Shown: piece after piece, positions 1-6,190 of the stretch
Layout: each line of letters opens with the position of its first letter
Numbering within the stretch: position 1 is the first letter of the stretch
Assembly (NCBI GenBank): GCA_012522285.1
Contig: JAAYKS010000030.1
Span: forward strand, 1 to 11,423
Origin: Clostridiaceae bacterium
Lineage (GTDB): Bacteria; Bacillota; Clostridia; Saccharofermentanales; UBA5734
Reading direction: 5' to 3'
DNA length: 11,423 nt
The notes under the pieces: generated by a model
What the model was told of the DNA's origin: nothing
Seen by the model: the letters and a program-made list of their open reading frames with translations, nothing else
Database searches by the model: none
Made by a program: the position numbers and the translations under genes

Positions 1-207
1 CCGGCGGTCCTGATCCTCAACGCGGTAATGGGTCTGGACGGCATCCTGATGGCCCAGGCGGTCGCGGATCTGTTTGCCTTCCTGCTCGCGCTGGTGTTTA
101 TGATCCGGTACCTCAAATTCGGGCTCGCGCTCAAACGGGATCGCGCGGCAGCTCCGCACGGCATGCAGCGTGCCGAGGCATTGGCTAGCACACCGACTGA
201 GGAATGA
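1..207 (+). CDS. MATE family efflux transporter, C-terminal end (partial)
   Basis: The window opens inside a reading frame that runs 68 codons to a TGA at 205-207. The visible part begins with a hydrophobic segment (PAVLILNAVMGLDGILMAQ), continues into a second membrane helix (ADLFAFLLALVFMIRYLKF) and ends in a short charged tail (LKRDRAAAPHG...STPTEE). The pattern of Gly-Leu-Asp-Gly, then a helix starting 'AQAVADL', then a basic residue cluster is what the last two helices of MATE/NorM-type multidrug antiporters look like. These inner-membrane proteins export drugs in exchange for Na+ or H+. Substrate cannot be told from this fragment. The stop codon sits 6 bases before the next start, and the next gene's GAGGA lies inside the last codons, so the two genes are probably co-transcribed. 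Family call is from pattern memory only. Confidence 0.7.
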   Translation, partial: PAVLILNAVMGLDGILMAQAVADLFAFLLALVFMIRYLKFGLALKRDRAAAPHGMQRAEALASTPTEE

Positions 208-213
208 CGTTCC

Positions 214-987
214 ATGGAGGAACGAGTCAAAGCGATCCTCCGGGAAATCGAGGCGTCCCATCGGCAGCTCCTGGGAGATAAACTCACAGGCCTCTATGTC
301 CACGGGTCCCTCGCGTTCGGGTGCTTCCGCTGGGAGACCGGCGACATCGACTATCTGGTTGTAGTCAAAGAACCGCTGTCCACCGCTGAGAAGGTCGGGC
401 TGATCGAAGCGCTGCTCCGGATCGACCGGACGGCTCCGCCCAAGGGGCTGGAGAGGAGTGTCATGCTGGAACGGCACTGCCGGGACGTTGTCTACCCGAC
501 CCCGTTTGATCTCCATTTTTCCAACCTGCACAAAGAAAAAGCCCGCCAGGATCCGGCCGCGTATTGTGGATGGATGCGCGGCGAGGACAAAGACCTCGCG
601 GCCCACTTCGCGGTGACGCGGGAGGTCGGCTTTGCGTTGTTCGGAGCGCCGGTCGAGGAGGTCTTCGCCCCGGTGCCCCGGGAGGCTTTTCTGGACAGCG
701 TCCGGTATGACGTCGCGGATGCGGCTGACGGGATAAAGGACAATCCGGTCTATTACGTCCTCAATCTCTGCCGGGCCCTCGCATATCTCCGGGAGAACCG
801 GATCCTGTCCAAAGAGCAGGGCGGGGAATGGGGGATCCGCCATCTATCCGAAGCGTATGCACCGTTGATCCGGAAATCACTCGAGCAGTACCGCGGGAAC
901 CCGGTCCCCTGGACGGAAGCCGACCGGGTCTGTGCCGCGGCGTTTGCAGCCGAGATGATGGGTGAGGTGCTGACGAAAAAACAATAG
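214..987 (+). CDS. Aminoglycoside adenylyltransferase-like nucleotidyltransferase (DUF4111/ANT type)
   Basis: A 257-residue soluble protein. The N-terminal nucleotidyltransferase fold shows the hallmark GSLAFG (residues 31-36) followed by GDIDYLVVV, giving the metal-binding Asp44-x-Asp46 pair. Around residue 95 it has PTPFDLHFS, the place where this family carries its third acidic residue; here it is Asp99, whereas Glu is common. The C-terminal half contains NPVYYVLNLCRALAYL and LSKEQGGEWGI, the helical domain shared with AadA/ANT(9)-type enzymes and DUF4111 proteins. Such enzymes transfer AMP from ATP to streptomycin- or spectinomycin-like drugs in the cytoplasm. Whether this chromosomal member confers resistance cannot be read from sequence. 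The ATG at 214 is preceded by GAGGA (199-203) at 10 bases, inside the end of the MATE gene. Pairing with a multidrug exporter is consistent with a drug-resistance role, but that is inference. Confidence 0.82.
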   Translation: MEERVKAILREIEASHRQLLGDKLTGLYVHGSLAFGCFRWETGDIDYLVVVKEPLSTAEKVGLIEALLRIDRTAPPKGLERSVMLERHCRDVVYPTPFDLHFSNLHKEKARQDPAAYCGWMRGEDKDLAAHFAVTREVGFALFGAPVEEVFAPVPREAFLDSVRYDVADAADGIKDNPVYYVLNLCRALAYLRENRILSKEQGGEWGIRHLSEAYAPLIRKSLEQYRGNPVPWTEADRVCAAAFAAEMMGEVLTKKQ

Positions 988-1018
988 TCATCCCATTTTC
1001 TTGAATAAATCAGTATAG

Positions 1019-1336
1019 GGCACCAAGGGCGGGAAGTATCTGCTGACACTGCTGGATCGCAACACCCGGCTCATACTGGGTTTCTTGCTGCCGAACAAAG
1101 ATATGGAATCGAGTTTTCAGACCTGGTACGTTTCGAGTCCGGTCAGGACGGATCCCACCGAAAAGGTACTGAGAATTGTCAACCACGTCAATAACACCAC
1201 AAGGCCAGGACTGGGGTCACGCACTCCCATGTCGCTGGCCTTGCAGACGCTCGATGTGAAAGCACTCGATTCCTTAGGCCTCTGCACGATCCCACCGGAT
1301 GACGTTCTCCTAAACCAAGACCTCATCCGGGACTGA
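1019..1336 (+). pseudogene. IS30-family transposase remnant, internally deleted
   Basis: A frame without a start codon is open from 1019 (just after a TAG at 1016-1018) to TGA at 1334-1336, about 105 codons. The first part reads GTKGGKYLLTLLDRNTRLILGFLLPNK, which matches the strand following the first catalytic Asp of IS30-family DDE transposases. The last part reads NHVNNTTRPGLGSRTP, then ALDSLGLCTIPPDDVLLNQDLIRD, which matches the family's C-terminus (N-H-hydrophobic-N, R-P-x-L-G-x-R-T-P, then IPP-D-hydrophobic-LL). Full proteins are over 300 residues, so the N-terminal DNA-binding part and most of the catalytic core between these two pieces are missing. The junction lies around 1120-1160. 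The element cannot be active by itself. I did not find convincing terminal inverted repeats or target duplications. Confidence 0.72.
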
Positions 1337-1558
1337 ACCCACAAGAAAACAGGCAGCCAGGCGACTGACCTTTGACCGATAGAAGACGGGGAATGTGAGC
1401 CAACCGGAAGTCAGTCCGGCAAGCGGTCGTTCCCGGCGTCTGTTCGAGTCTGTTTTCATAAAGGTGGAAAGAGTGCTTTCATGGTCAGTATAGAATTCGT
1501 TAAATGAAATTGTTATTTTATCGATCAGGCTTCGCTATGTATATTGGAGGGCTGAAAT
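1337..1558. other. Leader region between transposase remnant and sigma factor
   Basis: This 222-base stretch carries no gene I can support. Its first half is GC-rich and may still be insertion-sequence flank. From about 1455 it turns AT-rich, as expected of a promoter region for the following operon. Possible -10-like strings are TATAGA (1489-1494) and TATGTA (1536-1541), with TTGTTA at 1510-1515, but no pair has both a good -35 and correct spacing. I also see no clear ECF-type GGAAC/CGTC pair. GGAGGG at 1546-1551 is the ribosome site of the sigma factor. Confidence 0.4.
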
Positions 1559-2122
1559 ATGGATCAAACGACAGAAGTGAATGTTCATATTCAGTCATCA
1601 GTGTTTGACGAGACACAGTTGCTGAAAGAAGTCGCACGTGGGGATCCTGACGCACTCGAGGCACTGTACCAGAATCACCGCAAAGGCATTATGGCCACTG
1701 CCTATGCGGCAGTCAGGGACGACAGATTGGCAGAGGATGTCTTACAGGAGACCATGTTGTATATCTGGCGACATGCCGCAGAGTACCGCTACGATCACAA
1801 TCCAAAAGCTTGGATCTACACCATTGCAAGACATAAAGCAGTCGATCTATTGCGTCGCAACAAGAACTGGACATCCGTTGAAACCTTTGAGAATACCGCA
1901 GTGCCACAACCCCTCACTACAACACCGGATCCGGATAGCGAAATTACGCTCCGCATCGGCATCAGTAAACTAGGTGCACTGGAAGCTCAGGTTTTCGTTC
2001 TCAAAGCCATTGCAGGATTCGACCATTCAGAAATAGGCAAAATACTCGGATTATCTTACCGGAGCACTCACTATCGCTATCGAAGCGCTATTCGCGATCT
2101 CAAAAGACTGCTATCTGAATAG
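1559..2122 (+). CDS. ECF-type RNA polymerase sigma factor
   Basis: A 187-residue group 4 (extracytoplasmic function) sigma factor. Region 2 spans about residues 34-101: ALYQNHRKGIMATAYAAV, then LAEDVLQETMLYIWRHA (the polymerase-binding/-10 helices), then AWIYTIARHKAVDLLRR. A linker of about 30 residues with no region 3 follows, then region 4 (about 131-185) with the helix-turn-helix HSEIGKILGLSYRSTHYRY that would read the -35 element. Start ATG 1559 is preceded by GGAGGG at 7 bases. The next gene, 40 bases downstream, encodes a one-pass membrane protein with a short cytoplasmic head, the usual place of a cognate anti-sigma factor. The likely job is to switch on the following envelope/ABC genes, and possibly itself, when the anti-sigma factor releases it; its target promoters were not identified. 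Family assignment is firm; regulon is inference. Confidence 0.93.
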   Translation: MDQTTEVNVHIQSSVFDETQLLKEVARGDPDALEALYQNHRKGIMATAYAAVRDDRLAEDVLQETMLYIWRHAAEYRYDHNPKAWIYTIARHKAVDLLRRNKNWTSVETFENTAVPQPLTTTPDPDSEITLRIGISKLGALEAQVFVLKAIAGFDHSEIGKILGLSYRSTHYRYRSAIRDLKRLLSE

Positions 2123-2147
2123 ATTGCACGTTATCCGCTTGTTTTAT

Positions 2148-2153
2148 GGAGGA
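2148..2153 (+). promoter_or_regulatory. Ribosome binding site deciding the anti-sigma start
   Basis: GGAGGA lies 9 bases before ATG 2163. The frame is open further upstream to a TTG at 2124, but that codon is only two bases after the sigma-factor stop and has no Shine-Dalgarno sequence. I therefore place the start at 2163. Confidence 0.75.
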
Positions 2154-2162
2154 ATAGACCAT

Positions 2163-3542
2163 ATGAAAGGTAAGAGAAAACTGTCCGAGAAAGATATATT
2201 GTCTTGGGCAAGTCACGCAGAATATGAAACGAGCGATCCGTGGCATTCGATACGCGCTCGATTATCCGATCCGGAAGAAGAAGACAGCGTAAGAATCAAG
2301 CAAAAACCGACGGGAAAAACGCGCCGGCTGGTTCTCGCCATAAACCTGGTATTGCTCATTTTTGTGGGTATTCTGGCAGCGGGAATGACTGGCTTGATCA
2401 AGCTACCCTTTTTGCTGAAAGGGTACCCTCAACCGACTCATGTTGAAACGGGCCGTATTGAGAATGCCGATGCATTCTACGAGCAGGTCTCTATTCCCGA
2501 TTTGCTGCACATCGATGTGGATTTTGATCGGATGTCTGCCCTGACATCGGTAAAACAATACACCGGGGAAACGATCATGATGGATCCGGAACCGTTGATA
2601 CGTGCGTTCCTGAAAGAGCAGTACGTCGAGAAAAGCATCTGGGCAGCAGGCGTGACATACCTGGCGAAGGATGGGGATGTCACCGAATATCTGAACGTGT
2701 ATGACGGTGGAGAAAGTTTCGGGACGCCGACAGACGTCGTAGGCGGATTCGATTATAGAAAAGACGTGGGAGGCGACGATCCGTTTAAGTGGAATAACGT
2801 AGTATGTCTGGATACTGTATCGTCGAATATAACGATCACGCCAAACATGATCAATTTTGATTACAAATCCGAAGCAGATCTTGGATTTGCGCCGTATTCT
2901 CAGGTAGTGAAAGAAATTGAAGAGATGGTTCAGGCAGCCGACTTGCCGGAACTTGCGATTGATGAAACCTACTCATTGGACCGTACTACGATGATGGCCC
3001 ACTATCAGCTTGCCAAAGAAGGCGCTCCGGGTTGGGTTGGTTTGAGTGATGAAATCCTTGCCCTCAAAGAGGAATGGACGGTCGAGGATGAGTGTTATTT
3101 TTTCTCGATGCAGCAGATGGTCGGGGGACTGCCTGTTGACAACAGAGGGTGGTCCGGTCCGGAATTCGATTCCGCGTTGTTTATGAACAAGATGCCTGTT
3201 ACGAGAGTCACCCTCACTTACGATCACAACGGGCTCCGATTGATGAGCGCACAAAATCTGCTCCGGATTGTCTCGGAAGGGGAAGAGGTGGATCTGATCA
3301 GCGGGTTCGACGCAATGAAGGTATTGGTGGACGACTACGCCAAGATCATCATCGAGCGCGATATCCATATCCTATCAGCCCAGCTTTGCTATCTGTTGTA
3401 TCCGGCGAGTGAAGACAACCTCTCGTTTACATTGAAACCCGGATGGATATTTACGAGTTTTTCGAGTAAGGGCAGTTATTCGAGCTTCCGGATCGATATG
3501 GTCGACGCAGTGACCGGCGAACTCTATCCGGGCAGGTTTTAA
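2163..3542 (+). CDS. Putative membrane-anchored anti-sigma factor with lipoprotein-derived outer domain
   Basis: 459 residues. A hydrophilic head (residues 1-54, LSEKDILSWASHAEYETSDPWHSI...) is followed by RR and one membrane helix (about 56-79), then a large domain expected outside the cell. The head has no Cys and so is not a zinc-type (HxxxCxxC) anti-sigma domain; its role is inferred from its place directly after the ECF sigma gene. From residue about 83 to the end it parallels the lipoprotein at 4242-5414, with well over half the residues identical by eye. Shared blocks include YTGETxxMD, TEYLNVxDGGESFGTPTD, IDETYSLD, EDECY, NLLRIVSEGE and AQLCYLLYP...LKPGWIF. Three Cys positions are conserved. 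At the homologous lipobox it has LLKGY, with Tyr88 in place of the lipidated Cys, so the domain should stay tethered by the helix. The C-terminal layout (helix, then Y-x-strand, then L-x-P-x-W) faintly recalls YycI/PepSY/DUF6034-like outer domains; that link is weak. Confidence 0.75.
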   Translation: MKGKRKLSEKDILSWASHAEYETSDPWHSIRARLSDPEEEDSVRIKQKPTGKTRRLVLAINLVLLIFVGILAAGMTGLIKLPFLLKGYPQPTHVETGRIENADAFYEQVSIPDLLHIDVDFDRMSALTSVKQYTGETIMMDPEPLIRAFLKEQYVEKSIWAAGVTYLAKDGDVTEYLNVYDGGESFGTPTDVVGGFDYRKDVGGDDPFKWNNVVCLDTVSSNITITPNMINFDYKSEADLGFAPYSQVVKEIEEMVQAADLPELAIDETYSLDRTTMMAHYQLAKEGAPGWVGLSDEILALKEEWTVEDECYFFSMQQMVGGLPVDNRGWSGPEFDSALFMNKMPVTRVTLTYDHNGLRLMSAQNLLRIVSEGEEVDLISGFDAMKVLVDDYAKIIIERDIHILSAQLCYLLYPASEDNLSFTLKPGWIFTSFSSKGSYSSFRIDMVDAVTGELYPGRF

Positions 3543-3548
3543 CCGTGA
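2410..3548 (+). repeat. Diverged tandem duplication, copy 1
   Basis: DNA from 2410 to 3548 is homologous to 4291-5420 (copy 2). Both begin with TTTTGCTGA, then A/C-AGGGT-A/G-CCCTCAACC, and both end in the same GGGCAGGTTTTA, one differing base, CCGTGA. The match therefore extends a few bases beyond the stop codon on the right and begins in the signal-peptide/lipobox zone on the left. Copies have diverged substantially in the middle, with small indels, so the duplication is not recent. Confidence 0.8.
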
Positions 3549-3719
3549 TTGAGATCAAGAGTTAACAGTAATAATCATAACTTTGATCGATACAAGCAAA
3601 TGACAGAAAATTGTGGCGAGTGATAAGTATGTCACACTTACACGTTGAAATTCGTATTACTAGTAAAGCGCTTTATTGCTGAGAAGACTAGTCGCACCAT
3701 ACTGAAAGGAGATAATCCC
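3543..3719. other. Leader of the small exported protein
   Basis: An AT-rich 177-base gap. It starts with a seven-codon relic frame (GTG 3545 to TAA 3565) that copies the junction found before the first permease. It also holds a perfect 12-base palindrome, TAAAGCGCTTTA, at 3664-3675. TTGAAA at 3645-3650 could be a -35 element, but no good -10 lies at the right distance. A promoter here is possible, since this gene has a different coding texture from its neighbours, but I cannot define one. Confidence 0.35.
3706..3711 (+). promoter_or_regulatory. Ribosome binding site deciding a GTG start
   Basis: AAGGAG sits 8 bases before GTG 3720. Starting there places a classic signal peptide at the very N-terminus. 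The longer frame from TTG 3645 would add 25 residues ahead of it and lacks a ribosome site. Confidence 0.7.
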
Positions 3720-4130
3720 GTGGACAGAGTGAAGAGAACCAAGACGAGGTACATGTTGCTTGTGATCGCTTTTGTGATCACAATGATGTCAGCCAGTGTT
3801 GCAGCACTCGGATCCTTTTCGTTTACATTCACCCCGCCGATTGTCGGTGCAGCTCGAAATTCTGGTCTCGCTGCGACAAACGGTGCCCAAAATCCCTATA
3901 TACAGCTAGATGGTTCAATTGCCCGTACAATATTTTGCTTTGTAAGGCTCGAAGGCACCGCCCCTTACACAGATAATGTAACAAACATAAATGATAACAT
4001 CACGGATTGCAAAACCTACTTCTCGTACAACACAGGGTACGGCGGGCTTGGCCAATATTACATGATATTGGGACTACCGTATTACTACAACTTTCTTGAA
4101 TATAGTTCATCCGGAGTCTTTCAGCCATAG
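3720..4130 (+). CDS. Small Sec-exported protein of unknown function
   Basis: 136 residues from a GTG start. The N-terminus is a textbook signal peptide: basic MDRVKRTKTR, hydrophobic YMLLVIAFVITMM, and SASVAA with likely cleavage after Ala28 or Ala29. The mature part of about 107 residues is rich in Tyr, Asn, Gly, Thr and Phe and poor in charge. It has two Cys (73 and 97) that could form a disulfide, and it ends in a Tyr-rich stretch (GYGGLGQYY, YYYNFLEY) and SGVFQP. This looks like a small beta-rich secreted protein; I recall Bacillota exported proteins with a similar 'YxxGYG...YY...SGxWxP' ending, but cannot name a family. Its position between an anti-sigma factor and an ABC exporter with an immunity-type ATPase allows a bacteriocin-like product (compare lactococcin 972, a Sec-exported bacteriocin), a signal, or a surface accessory. 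Function is unknown. Confidence 0.72.
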   Translation: MDRVKRTKTRYMLLVIAFVITMMSASVAALGSFSFTFTPPIVGAARNSGLAATNGAQNPYIQLDGSIARTIFCFVRLEGTAPYTDNVTNINDNITDCKTYFSYNTGYGGLGQYYMILGLPYYYNFLEYSSSGVFQP

Positions 4131-4142
4131 AGCATGTTGACT

Positions 4143-4185
4143 CGGAGGGCAACCATCAGGTCGTCTCCTGATGGTTGCCCTTCCG
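4143..4185 (+). terminator. Strong hairpin after the small exported protein
   Basis: GGGCAACCATCAGG (4147-4160) pairs perfectly with CCTGATGGTTGCCC (4167-4180) across a 6-base loop. CGGA (4143-4146) also pairs with the flank TTCCG (4181-4185) if one T bulges out, giving about 18 pairs. The sequence after it is not T-rich, so it may be a weak or partial terminator, or a 3' stabiliser of the upstream message. It starts 12 bases after the exported protein's stop and ends 56 bases before the lipoprotein start. Confidence 0.6.
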
Positions 4186-4241
4186 AATCGATCTCCTCTA
4201 CTAGCGACTTGGACTATTCTGTGGCTAAAGGAAGCGACGAT

Positions 4242-5414
4242 ATGAACAGGATGCAATCCACATGTCTGACCTTTGTGGTTCCCCTGTGCCTTTTGCTGAC
4301 AGGGTGCCCTCAACCATCTGATATTGAGACGGGTCGCATTGAGAGTCCGGAGGCGTTCTACGAGCAGGTTACCGTTCCCGAGCGGTTGTACATCGATGTG
4401 GACTTCGAGCGGATGTCCACGTTGACGTCGGTGAAGCAGTACACCGGAGAAACGATGGATATGGATCAGGAAAAGCTTGTGAAAGCGTTTTTCAAAGATC
4501 GGTCCGTCGAGAAAAGCAGCTGGGCCGATGGCGTGACATATGCAGCCAAGGACGGAGATATCACCGAGTACTTGAACGTGGATGACGGAGGCGAGAGTTT
4601 CGGGACACCAACGGACGCTAAGGGAGGGTTCTATTATATCAAGATGATCGGAAATGACGATCCGAATAGGTGGGGTCAGGTCGCATGTCAGGATTTTAAA
4701 TTTCAGAATGTGGCACAGAACGAAATCAACAGTGATTACAGATCGAAGACAGATCTAGGTTTTCTGCCGTATGATCAAACGGTTAATGCGATCTTCGATG
4801 TGTTGCATAAAGCGGACTTGCCGGATCTCGTAATCGATGAGACGTACTCTTTGGATCTTGCCACGATGACTGACCATTATCAGAAATTTTTGAAGGACAG
4901 GCTTGACAGGGGGGGGCTCAATGCTGCCGTCGAGCCCGAGGAATGGACGACGGAGGACGAATGCTACCTCTTCTCGTTGCAGCAGCTGGTCGGTGAACTA
5001 CCAGTCGTCAATAAAGGATGGATGAAGCCGGAAGGCGCAACGACGTTTGACTACACGATGCCAGCCACCGGAGTCAAGCTCACATATGATCAAAACGGGA
5101 TACGATATATTAACGAATATAACCTGCTTCGGATCGTCTCAGAAGGAGAACCGGTTGAACTCATCAGCGGATACGATGCGCTGAAGGCACTGGTGGATGA
5201 GTATGCGAATATTATCATAGAACAGGATATCCACATCGTCACAGCCCAGCTCTGCTACCTGTTGTACCCGGTGAGTGAAGATCAATTCTCATTTGCGTTG
5301 AAACCGGGATGGATTTTCTCGAGTCGCGCGGTAATTGGAGATCTCAATCTCACGGAGTATCGCATTGACGTGGTCGATGCCGTGACGGGCGACCTGCATC
5401 CGGGCAGGTTTTAG
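4242..5414 (+). CDS. Lipoprotein paralogous to the anti-sigma outer domain
   Basis: 390 residues. The N-terminus MNRMQSTCLTFVVPLCLLLTGC is a lipoprotein signal with lipobox LLTGC, so Cys22 is the expected lipidated residue and the mature protein would sit on the outer face of the membrane. AAAGGAA (4227-4233) is 8 bases before ATG 4242; upstream in-frame codons back to 4134 run through the hairpin and are not a plausible start. The mature body follows the outer domain of the 2163-3542 protein from GCPQP to the terminal HPGRF, including ETGRIE, AFYEQV, TSVKQYTGET, GGESFGTPTD, IDETYSLD, EDECY, RIVSEGE and AQLCYLLYP. Three Cys positions (VACQD, DECY, QLCY) are kept in both. I know no enzyme motif in it. 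Two bases separate its stop from the first permease, so it probably works with the ABC transporter as a ligand-binding or accessory lipoprotein. A distant relation to DUF6034-type lipoproteins is possible but unproven. Confidence 0.82.
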   Translation: MNRMQSTCLTFVVPLCLLLTGCPQPSDIETGRIESPEAFYEQVTVPERLYIDVDFERMSTLTSVKQYTGETMDMDQEKLVKAFFKDRSVEKSSWADGVTYAAKDGDITEYLNVDDGGESFGTPTDAKGGFYYIKMIGNDDPNRWGQVACQDFKFQNVAQNEINSDYRSKTDLGFLPYDQTVNAIFDVLHKADLPDLVIDETYSLDLATMTDHYQKFLKDRLDRGGLNAAVEPEEWTTEDECYLFSLQQLVGELPVVNKGWMKPEGATTFDYTMPATGVKLTYDQNGIRYINEYNLLRIVSEGEPVELISGYDALKALVDEYANIIIEQDIHIVTAQLCYLLYPVSEDQFSFALKPGWIFSSRAVIGDLNLTEYRIDVVDAVTGDLHPGRF

Positions 5415-5420
5415 CCGTGA
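4291..5420 (+). repeat. Diverged tandem duplication, copy 2
   Basis: Partner of 2410-3548. The copies are offset by 1881 bases at the left end, where the lipobox Cys codon TGC (4305-4307) aligns with the Tyr codon TAC (2424-2426). On the right, similarity runs through the stop codon into the start codon of the first permease (GTG 5417-5419). Confidence 0.8.
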
Positions 5421-6190
5421 GAAGATGGATAGCCCTGCTGCGGATGGACCTTATCCGGGCGATGATTTCGGTCCGGTTTGTCTGGACGGTGCTGTTCATC
5501 TTTGTCGTCATGGAGATCAGCAGCTACGGATATATTGATCCGAGGGCACATGTCGATGTGTTTTATCTGCTTGGCGGCGCGATCGGGGCCAGCGGATCGA
5601 GTATCTTCCTGTTTTGCATCGCACCGATCCTGCCCTTCGGGACGGCCTTTGCGACCGATGTCGAAGACAAGGCGTACCCGTTCTGGATCGTTCGGACTGG
5701 AATCGCCGGGTACTCATCCAGCAAGTTTGTTGCAGCTGCCCTGTCAGGTTTTTTGTCGATCGCAGCTGGAATCGGGTTGTTCACGCTGATCATGTCGTTC
5801 TTCTTCCCTTTCTTTATCCAGATCAACAGCGGAAATCCCTACGTGGTGCTGCTGGAACACAACCAGCCAGGTGCCTATCTGGTGCTGATCATGATCCACT
5901 TTGGATTGTCGGGCACCTTGTTTGCCGGCGGAGCCATGGCCGTATCCGCCTATATTCCTAATAAGTTCAGTGTCGTTGCGATCCCGGTGGTCGTGTTCTG
6001 GGTCCTGATGCGGGTGACGAGCATCCCCGGCATCCCTGAAATCCTGCAGATCGGCATCATCGTACAGGCATTCACCGGCACGACCCCGTGGGCGGCCATG
6101 CTGAACAAGCTCGTGCCAACACTCCTGATTCTGATCGCCCTTTTCGGTCTCTTTCTGACTAAAACCAGACGAAGGATGTTGAACACATGA
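5417..6190 (+). CDS. ABC-2 type permease subunit 1
   Basis: 257 residues, about six hydrophobic segments, with a short basic N-terminus (MRRWIALLRMDLIRAM) and a basic C-terminus (LTKTRRRMLNT). This is the layout of ABC-2 membrane subunits of export transporters. Between the second and third helices is the loop ATDVEDKAYPFWIVRTG (residues 79-95), likely the cytoplasmic coupling region. The GTG start lies two bases after the lipoprotein stop and has only a weak GGCAGG upstream, so translation is probably coupled to the lipoprotein gene. The stop overlaps the next start (ATGA at 6187-6190). With the second permease and the ATPase it should form one exporter. Substrate is not readable; peptide export or self-protection is inferred from the ATPase type. 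Confidence 0.8.
   Translation: MRRWIALLRMDLIRAMISVRFVWTVLFIFVVMEISSYGYIDPRAHVDVFYLLGGAIGASGSSIFLFCIAPILPFGTAFATDVEDKAYPFWIVRTGIAGYSSSKFVAAALSGFLSIAAGIGLFTLIMSFFFPFFIQINSGNPYVVLLEHNQPGAYLVLIMIHFGLSGTLFAGGAMAVSAYIPNKFSVVAIPVVVFWVLMRVTSIPGIPEILQIGIIVQAFTGTTPWAAMLNKLVPTLLILIALFGLFLTKTRRRMLNT

Noticed and set aside
1489..1541. Promoter for the sigma factor gene (TATAGA or TATGTA as -10)
   Set aside because: No -35 at a suitable distance for either, and no ECF-type motif that would support autoregulation; left as unresolved.
3645..3719. Longer start (TTG 3645) for the small exported protein
   Set aside because: No Shine-Dalgarno; the GTG at 3720 has AAGGAG at 8 bases and begins a clean signal peptide.
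4134..4241. Upstream extension of the lipoprotein frame starting at ATG 4134
   Set aside because: It runs through the hairpin, has no ribosome site and would bury the lipoprotein signal; ATG 4242 has AAAGGAA and a proper signal peptide.
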